NCBI RefSeq assembly: GCF_000063545.1
Contig: NC_009488.1
Location: forward strand, 1,550,001-1,614,000
From: Orientia tsutsugamushi str. Boryong
Lineage (GTDB): Bacteria; Pseudomonadota; Alphaproteobacteria; Rickettsiales; Rickettsiaceae
Reading direction: 5' to 3'
DNA: 64,000 nucleotides
The position numbers and the translations under genes are program-made. The stretch's first letter is position 1; each line of letters begins with the position of its first letter. The notes under the pieces are model-generated. The model had not been told where the DNA came from. It made no database searches and saw only the letters and a list, made by a program, of their open reading frames with translations. This document shows positions 8,449-18,543 of this stretch, piece by piece.

Positions 8449-9183
8449 ATATTTAATAATCCTTAATCTCTGTTTAAAATTTTATACTAAATGTATAATT
8501 GTAAAAAATATTAAAGTCAATTAAGAAAATTGCAAAATACGAAGCAATAGGAAAAGTGAACAAACAGCTAACTTAATAAATTCAAGTTAGCTATAATAAC
8601 CAGAATTTGAGATAAAAAGTATGGCAAACTGTATGAATAGAAAGTATTGCAACTATAGTGTAACATTACAAAAAAGGTACATAAAAAACCAAGTGAAACT
8701 ATTATTATCTATCTAGCAGAGATTTTTTCTTACTAGAAACATGTAGCAAGTATTTTAAACAAAGAATCTACGACGATAAATGTTTAATCTATACATAAGT
8801 ATTAAAAGAACTATAACACTTATTTTTCCTAGGTTTTGCTATATTTGGATATCAAACTCTGGTTAACTATAATTAAAATTTAAATATATTAACTTATTGT
8901 ATTATTAATATCACAATGCAAAGCATATCTATATTTAGCCTTAGATTCAGACATCATTTTACTCCTGAAATTATACTATCCCTATTGTAATATAATCTCC
9001 AGTACAGCTTTGCTTAGCAGCAAAGCATAGAACGATAAATAATTATTCATGAATTTTCACCTTTTTGAACCTTCGCAATCTGTTAAAGGATTATCATATA
9101 ACTTACAATATAACAAAAAAATAAATAAAGCACCATAATTTTTCTGAGTAGAATTTTGTATTTCACAGCTATTAATCATTAAT
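8449..9183. other. long intergenic region of the left arm
   Basis: This 735-bp region has no convincing gene and is closely matched by 51666-52389. It contains a perfect hairpin GCTTTGCT-tagc-AGCAAAGC (9007-9026), a 22-codon open frame on the minus strand at 8889-8954, and two dispersed CCAGA(A/G)TTTGA motifs. Confidence 0.5.
8889..8954 (-). other. 21-codon open frame conserved in both arms, doubtful
   Basis: Encodes MSESKAKYRYALHCDINNTIS and is preceded by GGAG. The right-arm equivalent is 51884-51949. The two differ at several codons, mostly by amino-acid-changing substitutions, so purifying selection is not evident. It may be a peptide gene or simply part of a conserved untranslated region. 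Confidence 0.2.
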
Positions 9184-10885
9184 CTAACTTTCTACAAACT
9201 CAACTAATTCAAACGAAAACCCTTGAGCTGCAAAAGCACGCTCTAGAATGGGTTTAAAATTTGATTTGATATAGCTATTTGCAAAGCTTGTTAGAGCCTT
9301 AATGAATATCTTTTTATTAACATTATCTTCATTTACAACTTCTAACTTACTAAACCATAGTTTATCAATAACTTGCTCATATTCGTAATGTTGAAGTATG
9401 TATTTTCGTACTTTGAACAATATAGAGTTAGAACTTAGCTCTTTACTAAGTTCTGAAAGGTAATCTTCATCACTCATTTGTTGCTGTAAAATTGTTGTTT
9501 TTTGATACTCCGTTGTGTTATTGATAACTTGTTTTGATTCATCAAATGGTATAACTTGTAACTGCTCAATATCATTGCTATGCACAGCTCGTACCTCCTG
9601 TAATATCTTGAATTTAATATGATCTGATAGTAAAATATTCTTAATCAACTTGATGTAATATTTGTTTTTAACTGCTGCCCCAAAATCACAAGATGTTAAA
9701 ATTTGATAAGCAGTATCTGCTTCAAAGACTCCAGCTATTTTACGCTTCAACTGAGCCTTCATACTACGATCTGTACCAGATTCAATGTTTGCTAGATACT
9801 GTTCTTTAAATCTTCCTACATCATTAAATCGAAAATTTCCACTATTAGCCTGATCAGTAGTTAGTAATTCATTTGCTAAGGCTTTTGCCATATAGTTTAG
9901 CACTGCTATCTTATTTTCAAAATAACGGAATGAATATTTATTTGATAACTTCAACAGTAATTGATTTATGAAGTATATGTTGAAGCTTCTACTAGACATA
10001 CGTTGTAGTATAACTGCATCTTCTGGTGTTAGTGGATAATAATCTGCTAGTCTTTTTCTTTTGGGGCAGCATTCATTCTTTTCAACCTCTGAATTATCGA
10101 TAATAGCTGGAGTTGCTAACTTACTGTTTTGCTCATAATCATTGTTTGATGGCTTGTCATTACTAACATCACTAAGCTCATAGAAATTCAAATTCTGTTG
10201 TTGCTGTTGATCTTCTTTTTCATTTCCTACTAACTCAATTTCTATAAAATCATCAGATTCAGTATATTTAAACTTCAAATTTTGCTGCTGATCTTCATTT
10301 TTATTTTGATCATTCTCTACTAACTTAACTTCAGTAGATCTAGATCTATTATTATTTTATTATATCTATATATGTAGCTGCAATTTTTTGCAGGTTCACC
10401 TGCAAATTCTTGCAAATTGATGTGAAAATTTTTTTGTTGTAGAAGGACAATTTTTTCTTCTTTTTTTCTTTTTCAGTAAAACGCTGAAAATTTTTTAGAA
10501 GTTTTATACAAGGAACATTACGCAACTTAAAATTGTTTTTAATTATTGTCCTATTTTCAACTTCAATGAAACCAGCTTTTTGTAGTTCAACTAAGCATTG
10601 CCTAACCCTGCGTTGACAAACCTGCAACTCCTTTTCAAAAGAGTGATAACTGTCTTGTAATTCCTCTATATCATTATTGTAATAGATCTGTAGTTTATAT
10701 ACTATCAATGATAGAAGCTGTTTAGATGTCTTGCTTAAAGCTTTAGCATTATCTCCAATCAGATCTTTCCATTCTGCTGGAACAAAATTTCCAATAAAAC
10801 GATAAAAAACAGTTGCATTATTGCTACTGTTATTATTAGCAATTTTACAATTATTGCTTGCCAAATTACGCAAATTTAGCGCCAT
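9184..10885 (-). pseudogene. winged-helix replication-initiator-like protein, left copy, frameshifted
   Basis: Two frames (10885-10352 and 10278-9184) together match the nearly continuous gene at 49932-51665. The N-terminal domain (about residues 50-125) is a winged-helix type region in which KTSKQLLSLIVYKL leads to a QRRVRQCLVELQKAGFIEVENR recognition and wing. A Gln/Asn-rich linker and a 300-residue helical C-terminal domain follow. The frame is lost in an (AAT)n microsatellite, 16 nt here versus 26 nt in the other copy. The architecture suggests a plasmid or phage-type initiator; no exact family is assigned. A GGAGG-type ribosome-binding site precedes ATG 10885. Confidence 0.7.
10378..10415. 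repeat. iteron-like palindromic array inside the initiator gene, left copy
   Basis: On the plus strand: CTGCAA-tttt-TTGCAGGT-tc-ACCTGCAA-attc-TTGCAA. The 4-2-4 spacing is identical to that of the array at 50401-50442, but the half-site is ACCTGCAA instead of ACCTGAAA. The two outer half-sites are degenerate here. Confidence 0.65.
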
Positions 10886-10903
10886 TTCTAACCTCCAAAA
10901 ATG

Positions 10904-10918
10904 TCAGGTATAGCAGGT
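10904..10918. promoter_or_regulatory. paired half-sites upstream of the initiator start, left copy
   Basis: TCAGGT (10904-10909) and GCAGGT (10913-10918) lie about 20-30 bases before the initiator ATG (10885, minus strand), 9 bp apart. They match both versions of the half-sites in the internal arrays, so autoregulation by the initiator is plausible. Confidence 0.4.
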
Positions 10919-11050
10919 GATTTAGGCAATTTTTGCTATCAAAAACCACGTTTTTATCCCGCGTAAATATAGCAATTTAGTAGCTATACTCAAAATTTAA
11001 CACTCTGAAAGGCTTATAATAACAAGTAGTCTTAAACATTGAAATGTACA

Positions 11051-12380
11051 ATGACTGTACACAGCATAGACAGAAATACATGGTTAACGAAACTTGAGCG
11101 TATAAAGTTGCTATCATCGAAAAATCAAGACATAAAGTTTAATAATCTTGGACATATCATTGATTTAAAGATATTAGAAGAACAATATAAGGAACTCGAT
11201 AGCAAGAAAGCGATAGGAATAGATGGTATAACCAAAGAGGATTATGGTAAGAAGTTGAAAGCAAATCTGCTCTCGCTTCTTACTAGAATTTGCAATGGGA
11301 AATATCAGGCTAAACCTGCACGAATAACAGAAATTCCAAAAGAAGATGGAGGCAAAAGACCTTTGGTAATATCATGTTTTGAAGATAAGATAATCGAGTC
11401 TACAGTAAGCAAGATACTAAACTCTGTGTTTGAGCAAATATTCTTAAAGTATTCATATGGATTTCGACCTAAATTAAATGCACACGACGCTTTAAGGGAG
11501 TTAAATAGACTTACGTATAACTTCAATAAAGGGGCTATAGTAGAGATTGATATAACAAAGTGTTTCAATACAATCAAGCATTGTGAGTTGATGGAATTTC
11601 TAAGAAAGAGAATATCTGACAAGAAATTTCTAAGACTAGTTATGAAACTGATTGAAACACCAATCATAGAAAATGGTACTATAGTTACTAACAAAGAAGG
11701 TTGTCGTCAAGGATCAATAGTTTCACCAATTCTGGCAAATGTCTTTCTGCATTATGTTATAGATAGCTGGTTTGCAAAAATCAGCAAAGAAAACTTAATG
11801 GGACAAACAGGAATGGTGAGGTACTGCGACGATATGGTATTTGTCTTTGAAAAGGAAACAGATGCGAAAAGGTTTTATGATGTTTTGCCTAAAAGGTTAA
11901 ATAAGTATGGGCTAAATATCAATGAAGCTAAATCACAAATGATAAAATCTGGTAGAGACCATGCTGCAAATTTAGCCAAACAAGGCAAGAAGATCACAAG
12001 TTATAATTTTCTTGGATTTACTTGCTATTGTGGTAAATCAAGATTTGGCACAACATGGAGACTAAAATATACCTCAAGAAGAGATCGTTTTACTGAGAAA
12101 CTGAAAGGACTGAGAAAATATTTGCGTGGTCAGCTAAATACGCAAGACAAAACGCAGGCATTATCACAAGTCATTAGAGTTATTAGGTGAATGGATCAAC
12201 TATCATGGTATATCTGATAATAAAAGACGAGTAAGTTCATTTATCAACCAAAGTAAACGGGCAATATATAACTGGTTTAATAGAATGGGAGGAAAACGTA
12301 AGATGAATTGGAAAAGACTAACCGAGATACTTAAAAGAGTAAATTTTCCTAAAATTGGAAAGATTGTCTCAATGTTCTAG
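11051..12380 (+). pseudogene. group II intron reverse transcriptase/maturase, frameshifted
   Basis: The RT domain has GIDGITKEDY, the PKEDGGKRPLVIS and YGFRP blocks, and an active site RYCDDMVFV, a Cys variant of the usual YADD. The maturase-X region follows. At 12188 a TGA and a +1 shift interrupt the frame. The remaining GIIM-type maturase tail (WINYHGISDNKRRV to KIGKIVSMF) continues in another frame and stops at 12380. The same lesion is in the copy at 16429, so it predates the duplication. No HNH endonuclease domain is seen. Confidence 0.85.
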
Positions 12381-12416
12381 ACAACAAATAAGGCATAATG
12401 CTTATCTTATTTTTGA

Positions 12417-12449
12417 GAGCCGGATGCGGTAATTCTGCAAGTCCGGTTC
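12417..12449 (+). ncRNA. group II intron domain V
   Basis: GAGCCGGATGCGG...AGTCCGGTTC folds into the conserved domain V hairpin. Domain VI (GGGCCTAATTGAGC...TTAGGTCTAC) follows with an unpaired A near its base. Confidence 0.75.
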
Positions 12450-12491
12450 TGAGGAGGGGCCTAATTGAGCAATTGGTTAGGTCTACTCGCA

Positions 12492-12557
12492 TAGATTTAA
12501 TTTGACCTCTGGCATTTATAATTTTAAACTACGTTAACCAGTTTCGAAAGATGTATA
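12492..12557. mobile_element. IS5-type element end, remnant downstream of the intron
   Basis: The sequence TAGATTTAATTTGACCTCTGG through GTTAACCAGTTTCGAAAG is the left end of the IS5-type element (last transposase codons plus terminal repeat), with a degraded terminus (GATGTAT). Confidence 0.8.
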
Positions 12558-12559
12558 AT

Positions 12560-12744
12560 ATACAAGTGTTATAATGGTGAATGTTCAGGTTATTAAGTAT
12601 AGTATTATGAAAGAATATTTGTAGAAATATGAGCAATAAATAAACGTTTATTAATTGAAACTACAGATAATATAATTATACATTATCTCTTGTATACCTT
12701 TTACTCACTACCTTTCATATTTTCTCTTATCCTAAATTAGCGTT
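12560..12744. repeat. half of the TAACGC-type MITE
   Basis: Matches the right half of the 379-bp repeat at 24082-24460, ending CTTATCCTAAATTAGCGTTTA. Confidence 0.6.
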
Positions 12745-12965
12745 TATAGTCATCTACAATGAGGTTTAAGCATAGAAAGAGGCGATAAAATAGTTAATAT
12801 AATCTGTTGGTTGTAAAGTTATTTTTCTGCTACCTTATTCTCCTGATTTAAATCCTATTGAAAAAATGATTTCAAGCTAAATCAAGCAGAATGAAATATC
12901 ACTGTAACTTAGACATCCTTTTCGAAAAGTATATAACATAACTGTTTTATACTAGTTTAGCTATA
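12745..12965 (+). mobile_element. IS630-type chimeric remnant
   Basis: Begins with the end of one IS630-type element (TATAGTCATCTACAATGAGG) and finishes with the end of another (CTGTTTTATACTAGTTTAGC). The two appear fused in the conserved transposase motif that encodes SPDLNPIEK. Only the motif region of the transposase survives. The remaining 146 bp before comM hold no gene. Confidence 0.65.
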
Positions 12966-13111
12966 TAGCTAATGATTTTTAAAATCCTTTCATAGTAACA
13001 AATAAAATTTTTACCTTACCACCTTTTTTGATTTATTATCCTAATTCTCTATTTCTATTTTATTGTACCAAGATCAATATTTTTCAATTCACAATGTCAT
13101 ATCTACTGTAC

Positions 13112-14635
13112 CTAATTTAAATTTAGTTGTCTATAACTTAAAGCCTCAGCTATATGAAACTTATTTACCATTTTAATATTTTCTAAATCTGCTATTGTAC
13201 GTGCAACTTTTAATACTTTATTATATCCTCGCATAGACAACTTAAATTTTATAGCAGCATCATTTAATAACTTCTGTCCTTCACTAGTAGGAGCAGCAAA
13301 ATCTGTTAATAACTGACCAAATAACTGACTATTTGAGCTTATACCATATCCATCATACCTAGTGAGTTGTATTGTATGAGCATTGTCAACTCGTTTTAAG
13401 ACTTCAGTTGAAGACTCAGATATTGAACATTTATCATCCACATTATATGTAACTTCTGCTACTTCAACATAAATATCAAAACGATCTCTCATAGGACCAG
13501 AAATTCTCATTTGATAGTCAATTCCACATCTTGGAGCTTTATTACAAGCTTTAGCAGCATCAGATAAATATCCGCATTTGCATGGATTCATAGCTGCAAT
13601 TAACTGAAACCTAGCAGGATATTTTACACTGAAGTTAACACGAGAAATATGCACTTCAGCTGATTCTAAAGGTTGACGCAAAGCTTCAATAGTATTAGTT
13701 GAAAATTCAGGTAGCTCATCTAGAAATAGTATACCATTATGAGCTAAAGAAATTTCTCCTGGTTTAACTCGCTTGCTAATTCCTCCTCCAACCATAGCAG
13801 CAATAGAACAAGTATGATGAGGTGATCTAAATGGTCTATGTTGAATTAAGTTACCTTCCTTAATAAGATTAGCAACGCTAGCTATCATACTGCACTCTAA
13901 AATTTCTATTGGAGACATTTCAGGTAGTATACCAGGCAATCTTTCAGCTAACATTGACTTGCCAGTACCTGGTGGACCTGACATTAACATATGATGTCTA
14001 CCAGCAGCAGCAATCTCTAAAGCTCTTTTAGGTATAGCTTGTCCAACAATATCTTTTAAATCATGATAATTATCTTTCACAGAACTAATATTAACTTCTG
14101 GCTGTCGTATTACTTGAGTACCTTTAAAATGATTAACTAATGATAATAAATCTATTGGAGTAACTATTTTTTTATTGCTAGACCATGCAGCTTCCTTACA
14201 ATTAGCTGCAGGACAGATAATCCCTTTGTCTCTTTCAAGAGCTCCAATAGCTGCTGGCAAAACTCCAGCTACAGGTAATAATGCTCCATCTAATGATAAC
14301 TCACCTAGAATAAGATATTCTGCCATTTCATTACAATGCAAAATATTCATACTGGTTAATATTGCACATGCAATAGCTAAATCGAAATGACTTCCTTCCT
14401 TAACTAAGTCAGCTGGAGCTAAATTAACTAATATTTTCTTAGCAGGTAACGCTAATCCAATAGAAGATAAAGCAGCTTTTACCCTTTCTCTTGCTTCTGT
14501 AACAGTCTTGTCTGCCAAACCTACTATTGTAAAACATGGTATTCCAGTAGAAATTTTAACTTGTATGTCAACATCAAGCACATTAATACCACTCCATGTT
14601 ACACTTGAAATTCGTGTTACCATATTATTTATCAA
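13112..14635 (-). CDS. comM: YifB/ComM family AAA+ ATPase
   Basis: 507 residues. The N-terminal ribosomal-S5-like domain (GIPCFTIVGLADKTVTEARERV, NLAPADLVKEGSHFDLAIA) is followed by a Mg-chelatase-like AAA+ module with Walker A GPPGTGKSMLAE, Walker B ILFLDELPEF, a Cys cluster (NPCKCGY...CNKAPRC) and a sensor region. ComM is a hexameric branch-migration helicase that helps integrate incoming DNA. Length is normal. ATG at 14623 (MVTRISSVTW) is an equally good start. It stands alone between transposon debris. Confidence 0.95.
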   Translation of the reverse strand: MINNMVTRISSVTWSGINVLDVDIQVKISTGIPCFTIVGLADKTVTEARERVKAALSSIGLALPAKKILVNLAPADLVKEGSHFDLAIACAILTSMNILHCNEMAEYLILGELSLDGALLPVAGVLPAAIGALERDKGIICPAANCKEAAWSSNKKIVTPIDLLSLVNHFKGTQVIRQPEVNISSVKDNYHDLKDIVGQAIPKRALEIAAAGRHHMLMSGPPGTGKSMLAERLPGILPEMSPIEILECSMIASVANLIKEGNLIQHRPFRSPHHTCSIAAMVGGGISKRVKPGEISLAHNGILFLDELPEFSTNTIEALRQPLESAEVHISRVNFSVKYPARFQLIAAMNPCKCGYLSDAAKACNKAPRCGIDYQMRISGPMRDRFDIYVEVAEVTYNVDDKCSISESSTEVLKRVDNAHTIQLTRYDGYGISSNSQLFGQLLTDFAAPTSEGQKLLNDAAIKFKLSMRGYNKVLKVARTIADLENIKMVNKFHIAEALSYRQLNLN

Positions 14636-14700
14636 AGTCAGTTATTTTAATCACGCATCTTTTAATACTAGCACAGCATAGTAACATAATTCTATTATTA

Positions 14701-14880
14701 CAATCAGTTTCCATAACTAGTCTTAAAAATTTCTTGTCAGATATTCTCTTTCTTAGAAATTCCATCAACATTCGTACAGGTTTAGCTTGATATTGCTCAT
14801 TTCAAATTCTAGTAAAAAGCGAGAGCAGATTTGCTTTCAACTTCTTACCATAATCAGCTTTGGTTATACCACCTATTCCT
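14701..14880 (-). pseudogene. fragment of group II intron reverse transcriptase
   Basis: Two non-adjacent pieces of the RT gene (the IGGITKADYGKKLKANLLS region and the EFLRKRISDKKFL region) are joined with the intervening 200 or so bases deleted. It lies next to the comM start and does not itself code for anything. Confidence 0.8.
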
Positions 14881-15032
14881 TGTATGATGAAAATAAGTGA
14901 AATTGCAATAAAATAAAAGATTATAGCAATAGTACAAAAGAAAGCTAGTATACAGTAGTGATCCTAAGGCTAATAGCCTGTATTTACAAGGTTGGTTTGG
15001 ATATATTAAGTTTAACATAAAATTTGGTGATT

Positions 15033-15101
15033 ATGAATAGTATAATTGTAGGAATTGATATTTCTAAAGAAACATTTGGTGCAGCTGTATTAATTAATAA
15101 T
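15033..15101 (+). pseudogene. IS110-type transposase, N-terminal stub
   Basis: MNSIIVGIDISKETFGAAVLIN matches the N-terminal DEDD motif of IS110-family transposases (VGIDVSKxxF). It is cut by the IS5-type element at 15102. Possible downstream remains follow 17938 but are too decayed to assign. Confidence 0.7.
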
Positions 15102-16428
15102 AGACTTCTTTCGAAACTAGAGAATGATGTAGAATAGTGTTATAAAGATCTGATTTGAAGTAATAATGAAATTCGATCAGATTAAAAATTATAAAGGATG
15201 AAAAATTTCGTTGATTAACAGTGGTAAGGAAGGGAACATTCTCAAAGATGGTGGATATTTTTAGGCAAGCTGATTGTCTTAAGAAATCAAAATGTGTGTG
15301 TAAAAATAGCTCAATTTGGATGAACAGTTGCTGATGGTCTTAGAATACCTTAGAGAATACCGCACTTATTTCCATATAGGTCAGAACTATGGGATTAGTG
15401 AAAGTTGAGCATATAAAGCTGTAAAATGGGTAGAAGATATGCCCTAGTTAAACACCCAAACTCTGCTCTTCCAGGTCGTAAAGCTCTAATGAAGAGCGAT
15501 ATGAATTATGAAGTAGTCTTGATTGATGCTACTGAGAGTCCTATAGAAAGACCTAAAAAAAACAAAAATTCTATTATTCAGAAAAGAAGAAAAGACATAC
15601 ACTAAAAACTCAAATAGTGGTAGACAAGCAAACACACTAAGTAATATATACAGATTTTTCTAACGGTAAAAAGCATGACTTTAGATTATTTAAGGAATCC
15701 AAAATTCTTATTCATCCTAAGGTTAAAGCGATTACTGATACAGGATATCAAGGTATACAAAAAATTCACAATAATTCTGAATTACCAAAGAAAAAAAGCA
15801 AGAAAAATCCTTTAACTAAAAATGATAAAAAGAATAATCCTAGATTAGCAGGAGAAAGGGTTGTGAATGAAACCGTTATCGGTATGCTAAAACAGTTCAA
15901 AATTATTGCTGACAAATATCGAAATAGACGTAAAAGATTCGGTCTGTGCGTCAAGAAAAGGTGAATTAATCTTACTGGTGAAAGTCCAGTTATGGAAGGA
16001 GAAGCTAGATCCACCATATAGCGAGTCTTGTGCTGCTGAAGGTAACGACAGTAGTAAAGCGTAGACAGTGAAACATTCGAGCCGAAACCAAATGGTGAAC
16101 GTGATAGCCCTGAAAGTGAGATGTAGTGGAAGCCGATATGTTCTAGCACATAGTAGGCAAAAGAAGATTGGAGGTCAAACTAGTAAAAATCCAAAAATTT
16201 TCAACCACCGGGGTCGCAGGCGTCAGCGAGTTTGTAAAGATTAATGACACAACTTGAGAAGTCCTTATAACTCTTACGTAATTAAGTAAGTATTCAAAGT
16301 ACAAGTGGTGAAACATAAGGCTTTGGAGATGGTGTAAGGATGGCTGAGTTAGCCATAGTAGTGATGAAACCTAGTAATGTGGGTGGAGCAAAGGGTTAGC
16401 AGAAAAGTAAGAATGCAAGAGGGAAACA

Positions 16429-17759
16429 ATGGCTGTACACAGCATAGACAGAAATACATGGTTAACGAAACTTGAGCGTATAAAGTTGCTATCATCGAAA
16501 AATCAAGACATAAAGTTTAATAATCTAAATCAAGACATAAAGTTTAATAATCTTGGACATATCATTGATTTAAAGATGTTAGAAGAACAATATAAGGAAC
16601 TCGATAGCAAGAAAGCGATAGGAATAGATGGTATAACCAAAGCTGATTATGGTAAGAAGTTGAAAGCAAATCTGCTCTCGCTTCTTACTAGAATTCGCAA
16701 ATGGCAATATCAAGCTAAACCTGCACGAATAACAGAAATTCCAAAAGAAGATGGAGGCAAAAGACCTTTGATAATATCATGTTTTGAAGATAAGATAATC
16801 GAGTCTACAGTAAGCAAGATATTAAACTCTGTGTTTGAGCCAATATTCTTAAAGTATTCATATGGATTTCGACCTAAATTAAATGCACACGACGCTTTAA
16901 GGGAGTTAAATAGACTTACGTATAACTTCAATAAAGGGGCTATAGTAGAGATTGATATAACAAAGTGTTTCAATACAATCAAGCATTGTGAGTTGATGGA
17001 ATTTCTAAGACTAGTTATGAAACTGATTGAAACACCAATCATAGAAAATGGTACTATAGTTACTAACAAAGAAGGTTGTCGTCAAGGATCAATAGTTTCA
17101 CCAATTCTGGCAAATGTCTTTCTGCATTATGTTATAGATAGCTGGTTTGCAAAAATCAGCAAAGAAAACTTAATGGGACAAACAGGAATGGTGAGGTACT
17201 GCGACGATATGGTATTTGTCTTTGAAAAGGAAACAGATGCGAAAAGGTTTTATGATGTTTTGCCTAAAAGGTTAAATAAGTATGGGCTAAATATCAATGA
17301 AGCTAAATCACAAATGATTAAATCTGGTAGAGACCATGCTGCAAATTTAGCCAAACAAGACAAGAAGATCGCAAGTTATAATTTTCTTGGATTTACTTGC
17401 TATTGGGGCAAATCAAGATTTGGCACAACATGGAGACTAAAATATACCTCAAGGAGAGATCGTTTTACTGAGAAACTGAAAGGACTGAGAAAATATTTGC
17501 GTAGTCAGTCAGCTAAATACGCAAGACAAAACGCAGGCATTATCACAAGTCATTAGAGTTATTAGGTGAATGGATCAACTATCATGGTATATCTGATAAT
17601 AAAAGACGAGTAAGTTCATTTATCAACCAAAGTAAACGGGCAATATATAACTGGTTTAATAGAATGGGAGGAAAACGTAAGATGAATTGGAAAAGACTAA
17701 CCGAGATACTTAAAAGAGTAAATTTTCCTAAAATTGGAAAGATTGTCTCAATGTTCTAG
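16429..17759 (+). pseudogene. group II intron reverse transcriptase/maturase, second copy
   Basis: Same protein as at 11051 with active site RYCDD. The peptide NLNQDIKFN is duplicated near residue 30, and the RKRISDKKF segment is missing, apparently by slippage between two TTTCTAAGA repeats. The frame is lost at about 17520 in the linker before the maturase tail, which ends at 17759. Confidence 0.85.
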
Positions 17760-17795
17760 ACAACAAATAAGGCATAATGCTTATCTTATTTTTGA

Positions 17796-17828
17796 GAGCC
17801 GGATGCGGTAATTCTGCAACTCCGGTTC
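17796..17828 (+). ncRNA. group II intron domain V, second copy
   Basis: GAGCCGGATGCGG...ACTCCGGTTC differs by one base in the stem from the copy at 12417. Confidence 0.75.
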
Positions 17829-17938
17829 TGAGGAGGGGCCTAATTGAGCGATTGGTTAGGTCTACTCATATAGATTTAATTTGATCTCTGGCATTTATAA
17901 TTTTGAACTACATTAACCAGTTTCGAACGAGGTCTAAT

Positions 17939-18543
17939 ATATAAAATTCATATTTTGATTTTCCAATTAAACCTGAAGAATTGTTTAGAAAGTATTGTAA
18001 AGCCTGAACAGCAATGTTATAAAATCTGTCAAAAAGGAGTATGAGTTAAAATTAGACTTGCTGTGAAATAAAAATTTAGTAATATGAACAAAATCGATAT
18101 AGCTATAATTATTTTTATTATTTTGCGGAAGATCTAATGATATTTATGTACAACTTTTTCTTATAGAAAATAATGAATATCTAATTTTAGACTAATTTTA
18201 TTACATGCAATACTTTATAACTTCTGAGATCATATCTATATTTCATTAATTTATAATATAGCTAAGCTACTATAAAACAGTTATATTGCATACTTTTTGA
18301 AAAGCCTATCTAAGAACCATAGAGATAGCTGAACTATTATCACTGTTTTATAATAGCTTGGCTATATACATAAATTTATAACAGACTACTTTGCTCACTG
18401 TTTTTTATTTATGCTTGCTTACATAGGTATAGATCATAGTAACCTTTAGGAAAGTATATGAGTAGTGAAATAATGCATTGCAATATTCTTGCTACTATCA
18501 AGCTATTATTTTGCAATTTCCGCAAATAATATAATTTACTCTA
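17939..18543. other. intergenic debris with a 110-bp MITE
   Basis: No gene is visible. A MITE lies at 18257-18366; possible decayed IS110 sequence lies at 17939-18060. Confidence 0.5.
18257..18366. repeat. MITE of IS630 type (TATAGCTAAGC ends)
   Basis: Imperfect inverted repeats TATAGCTAAGCTACTATAAA and its complement lie at the two ends, about 110 bp in total, beginning and ending with TA. Relatives are at 25150, 25602 and 28629. The ends equal those of the IS630-type remnants at 12965 and 36519. Confidence 0.7.

Larger units (their letters stand above)
2216..11044. repeat. left arm of a large inverted repeat
   Basis: Matches 49774-56871 in reverse complement from the kinase gene through the initiator upstream region. 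Differences are the IS5 insertion (left only), the 238-aa gene (lost on the right) and point or indel lesions. The arm ends abruptly at the group II intron fragment. Confidence 0.9.
11045..12491 (+). mobile_element. group II intron, 5'-truncated copy
   Basis: The reverse-transcriptase ORF, domain V (12417-12449) and domain VI of the intron are present. The 5' ribozyme domains (about 480 bases in the copy at 15946) are missing, replaced by the end of the inverted-repeat arm. The 3' flank from 12492 is IS5-type transposase sequence, the same insertion site as the full-length copy. It cannot splice without domains I-IV. Confidence 0.85.
15946..17870 (+). mobile_element. group II intron, full-length copy
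   Basis: Begins with the consensus 5' end GTGCG directly after transposase codon GL, and ends after domains V and VI at about 17865-17870 (exact 3' base uncertain). About 480 bases of ribozyme domains I-IV precede the RT gene. Length is about 1.9 kb. Relative to the truncated copy it has a 26-bp-type duplication (repeat of AATCAAGACATAAAG) and a 33-bp deletion in the RT gene. Confidence 0.88.
15166..17916 (+). pseudogene. IS5-type transposase split by the intron and frameshifted
   Basis: The recognisable transposase (MKFDQIK, DATESPIERPKK, ITDTGYQGIQKIHNNSELPK, RNRRKRFGL) is intact in parts, with frame breaks near 15200, 15300, 15440 and 15560. The last codons (FNLISGIYNFEL) follow the intron. 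Confidence 0.85.
15102..17935 (+). mobile_element. IS5-type element interrupted by a group II intron
   Basis: Terminal repeats at both ends and an AAT target duplication (15099-15101 and 17936-17938) delimit the element. Without the intron it is 909 bp, matching the intact copy. The transposase gene (ATG 15166) also carries several frameshifts and stops, so the IS is dead independently of the intron. Confidence 0.9.

Noticed and set aside
15766-16149. 127-codon minus-strand open frame
   Set aside because: It is the reverse of transposase and intron ribozyme sequence joined across the intron boundary; it has no meaning as a protein.
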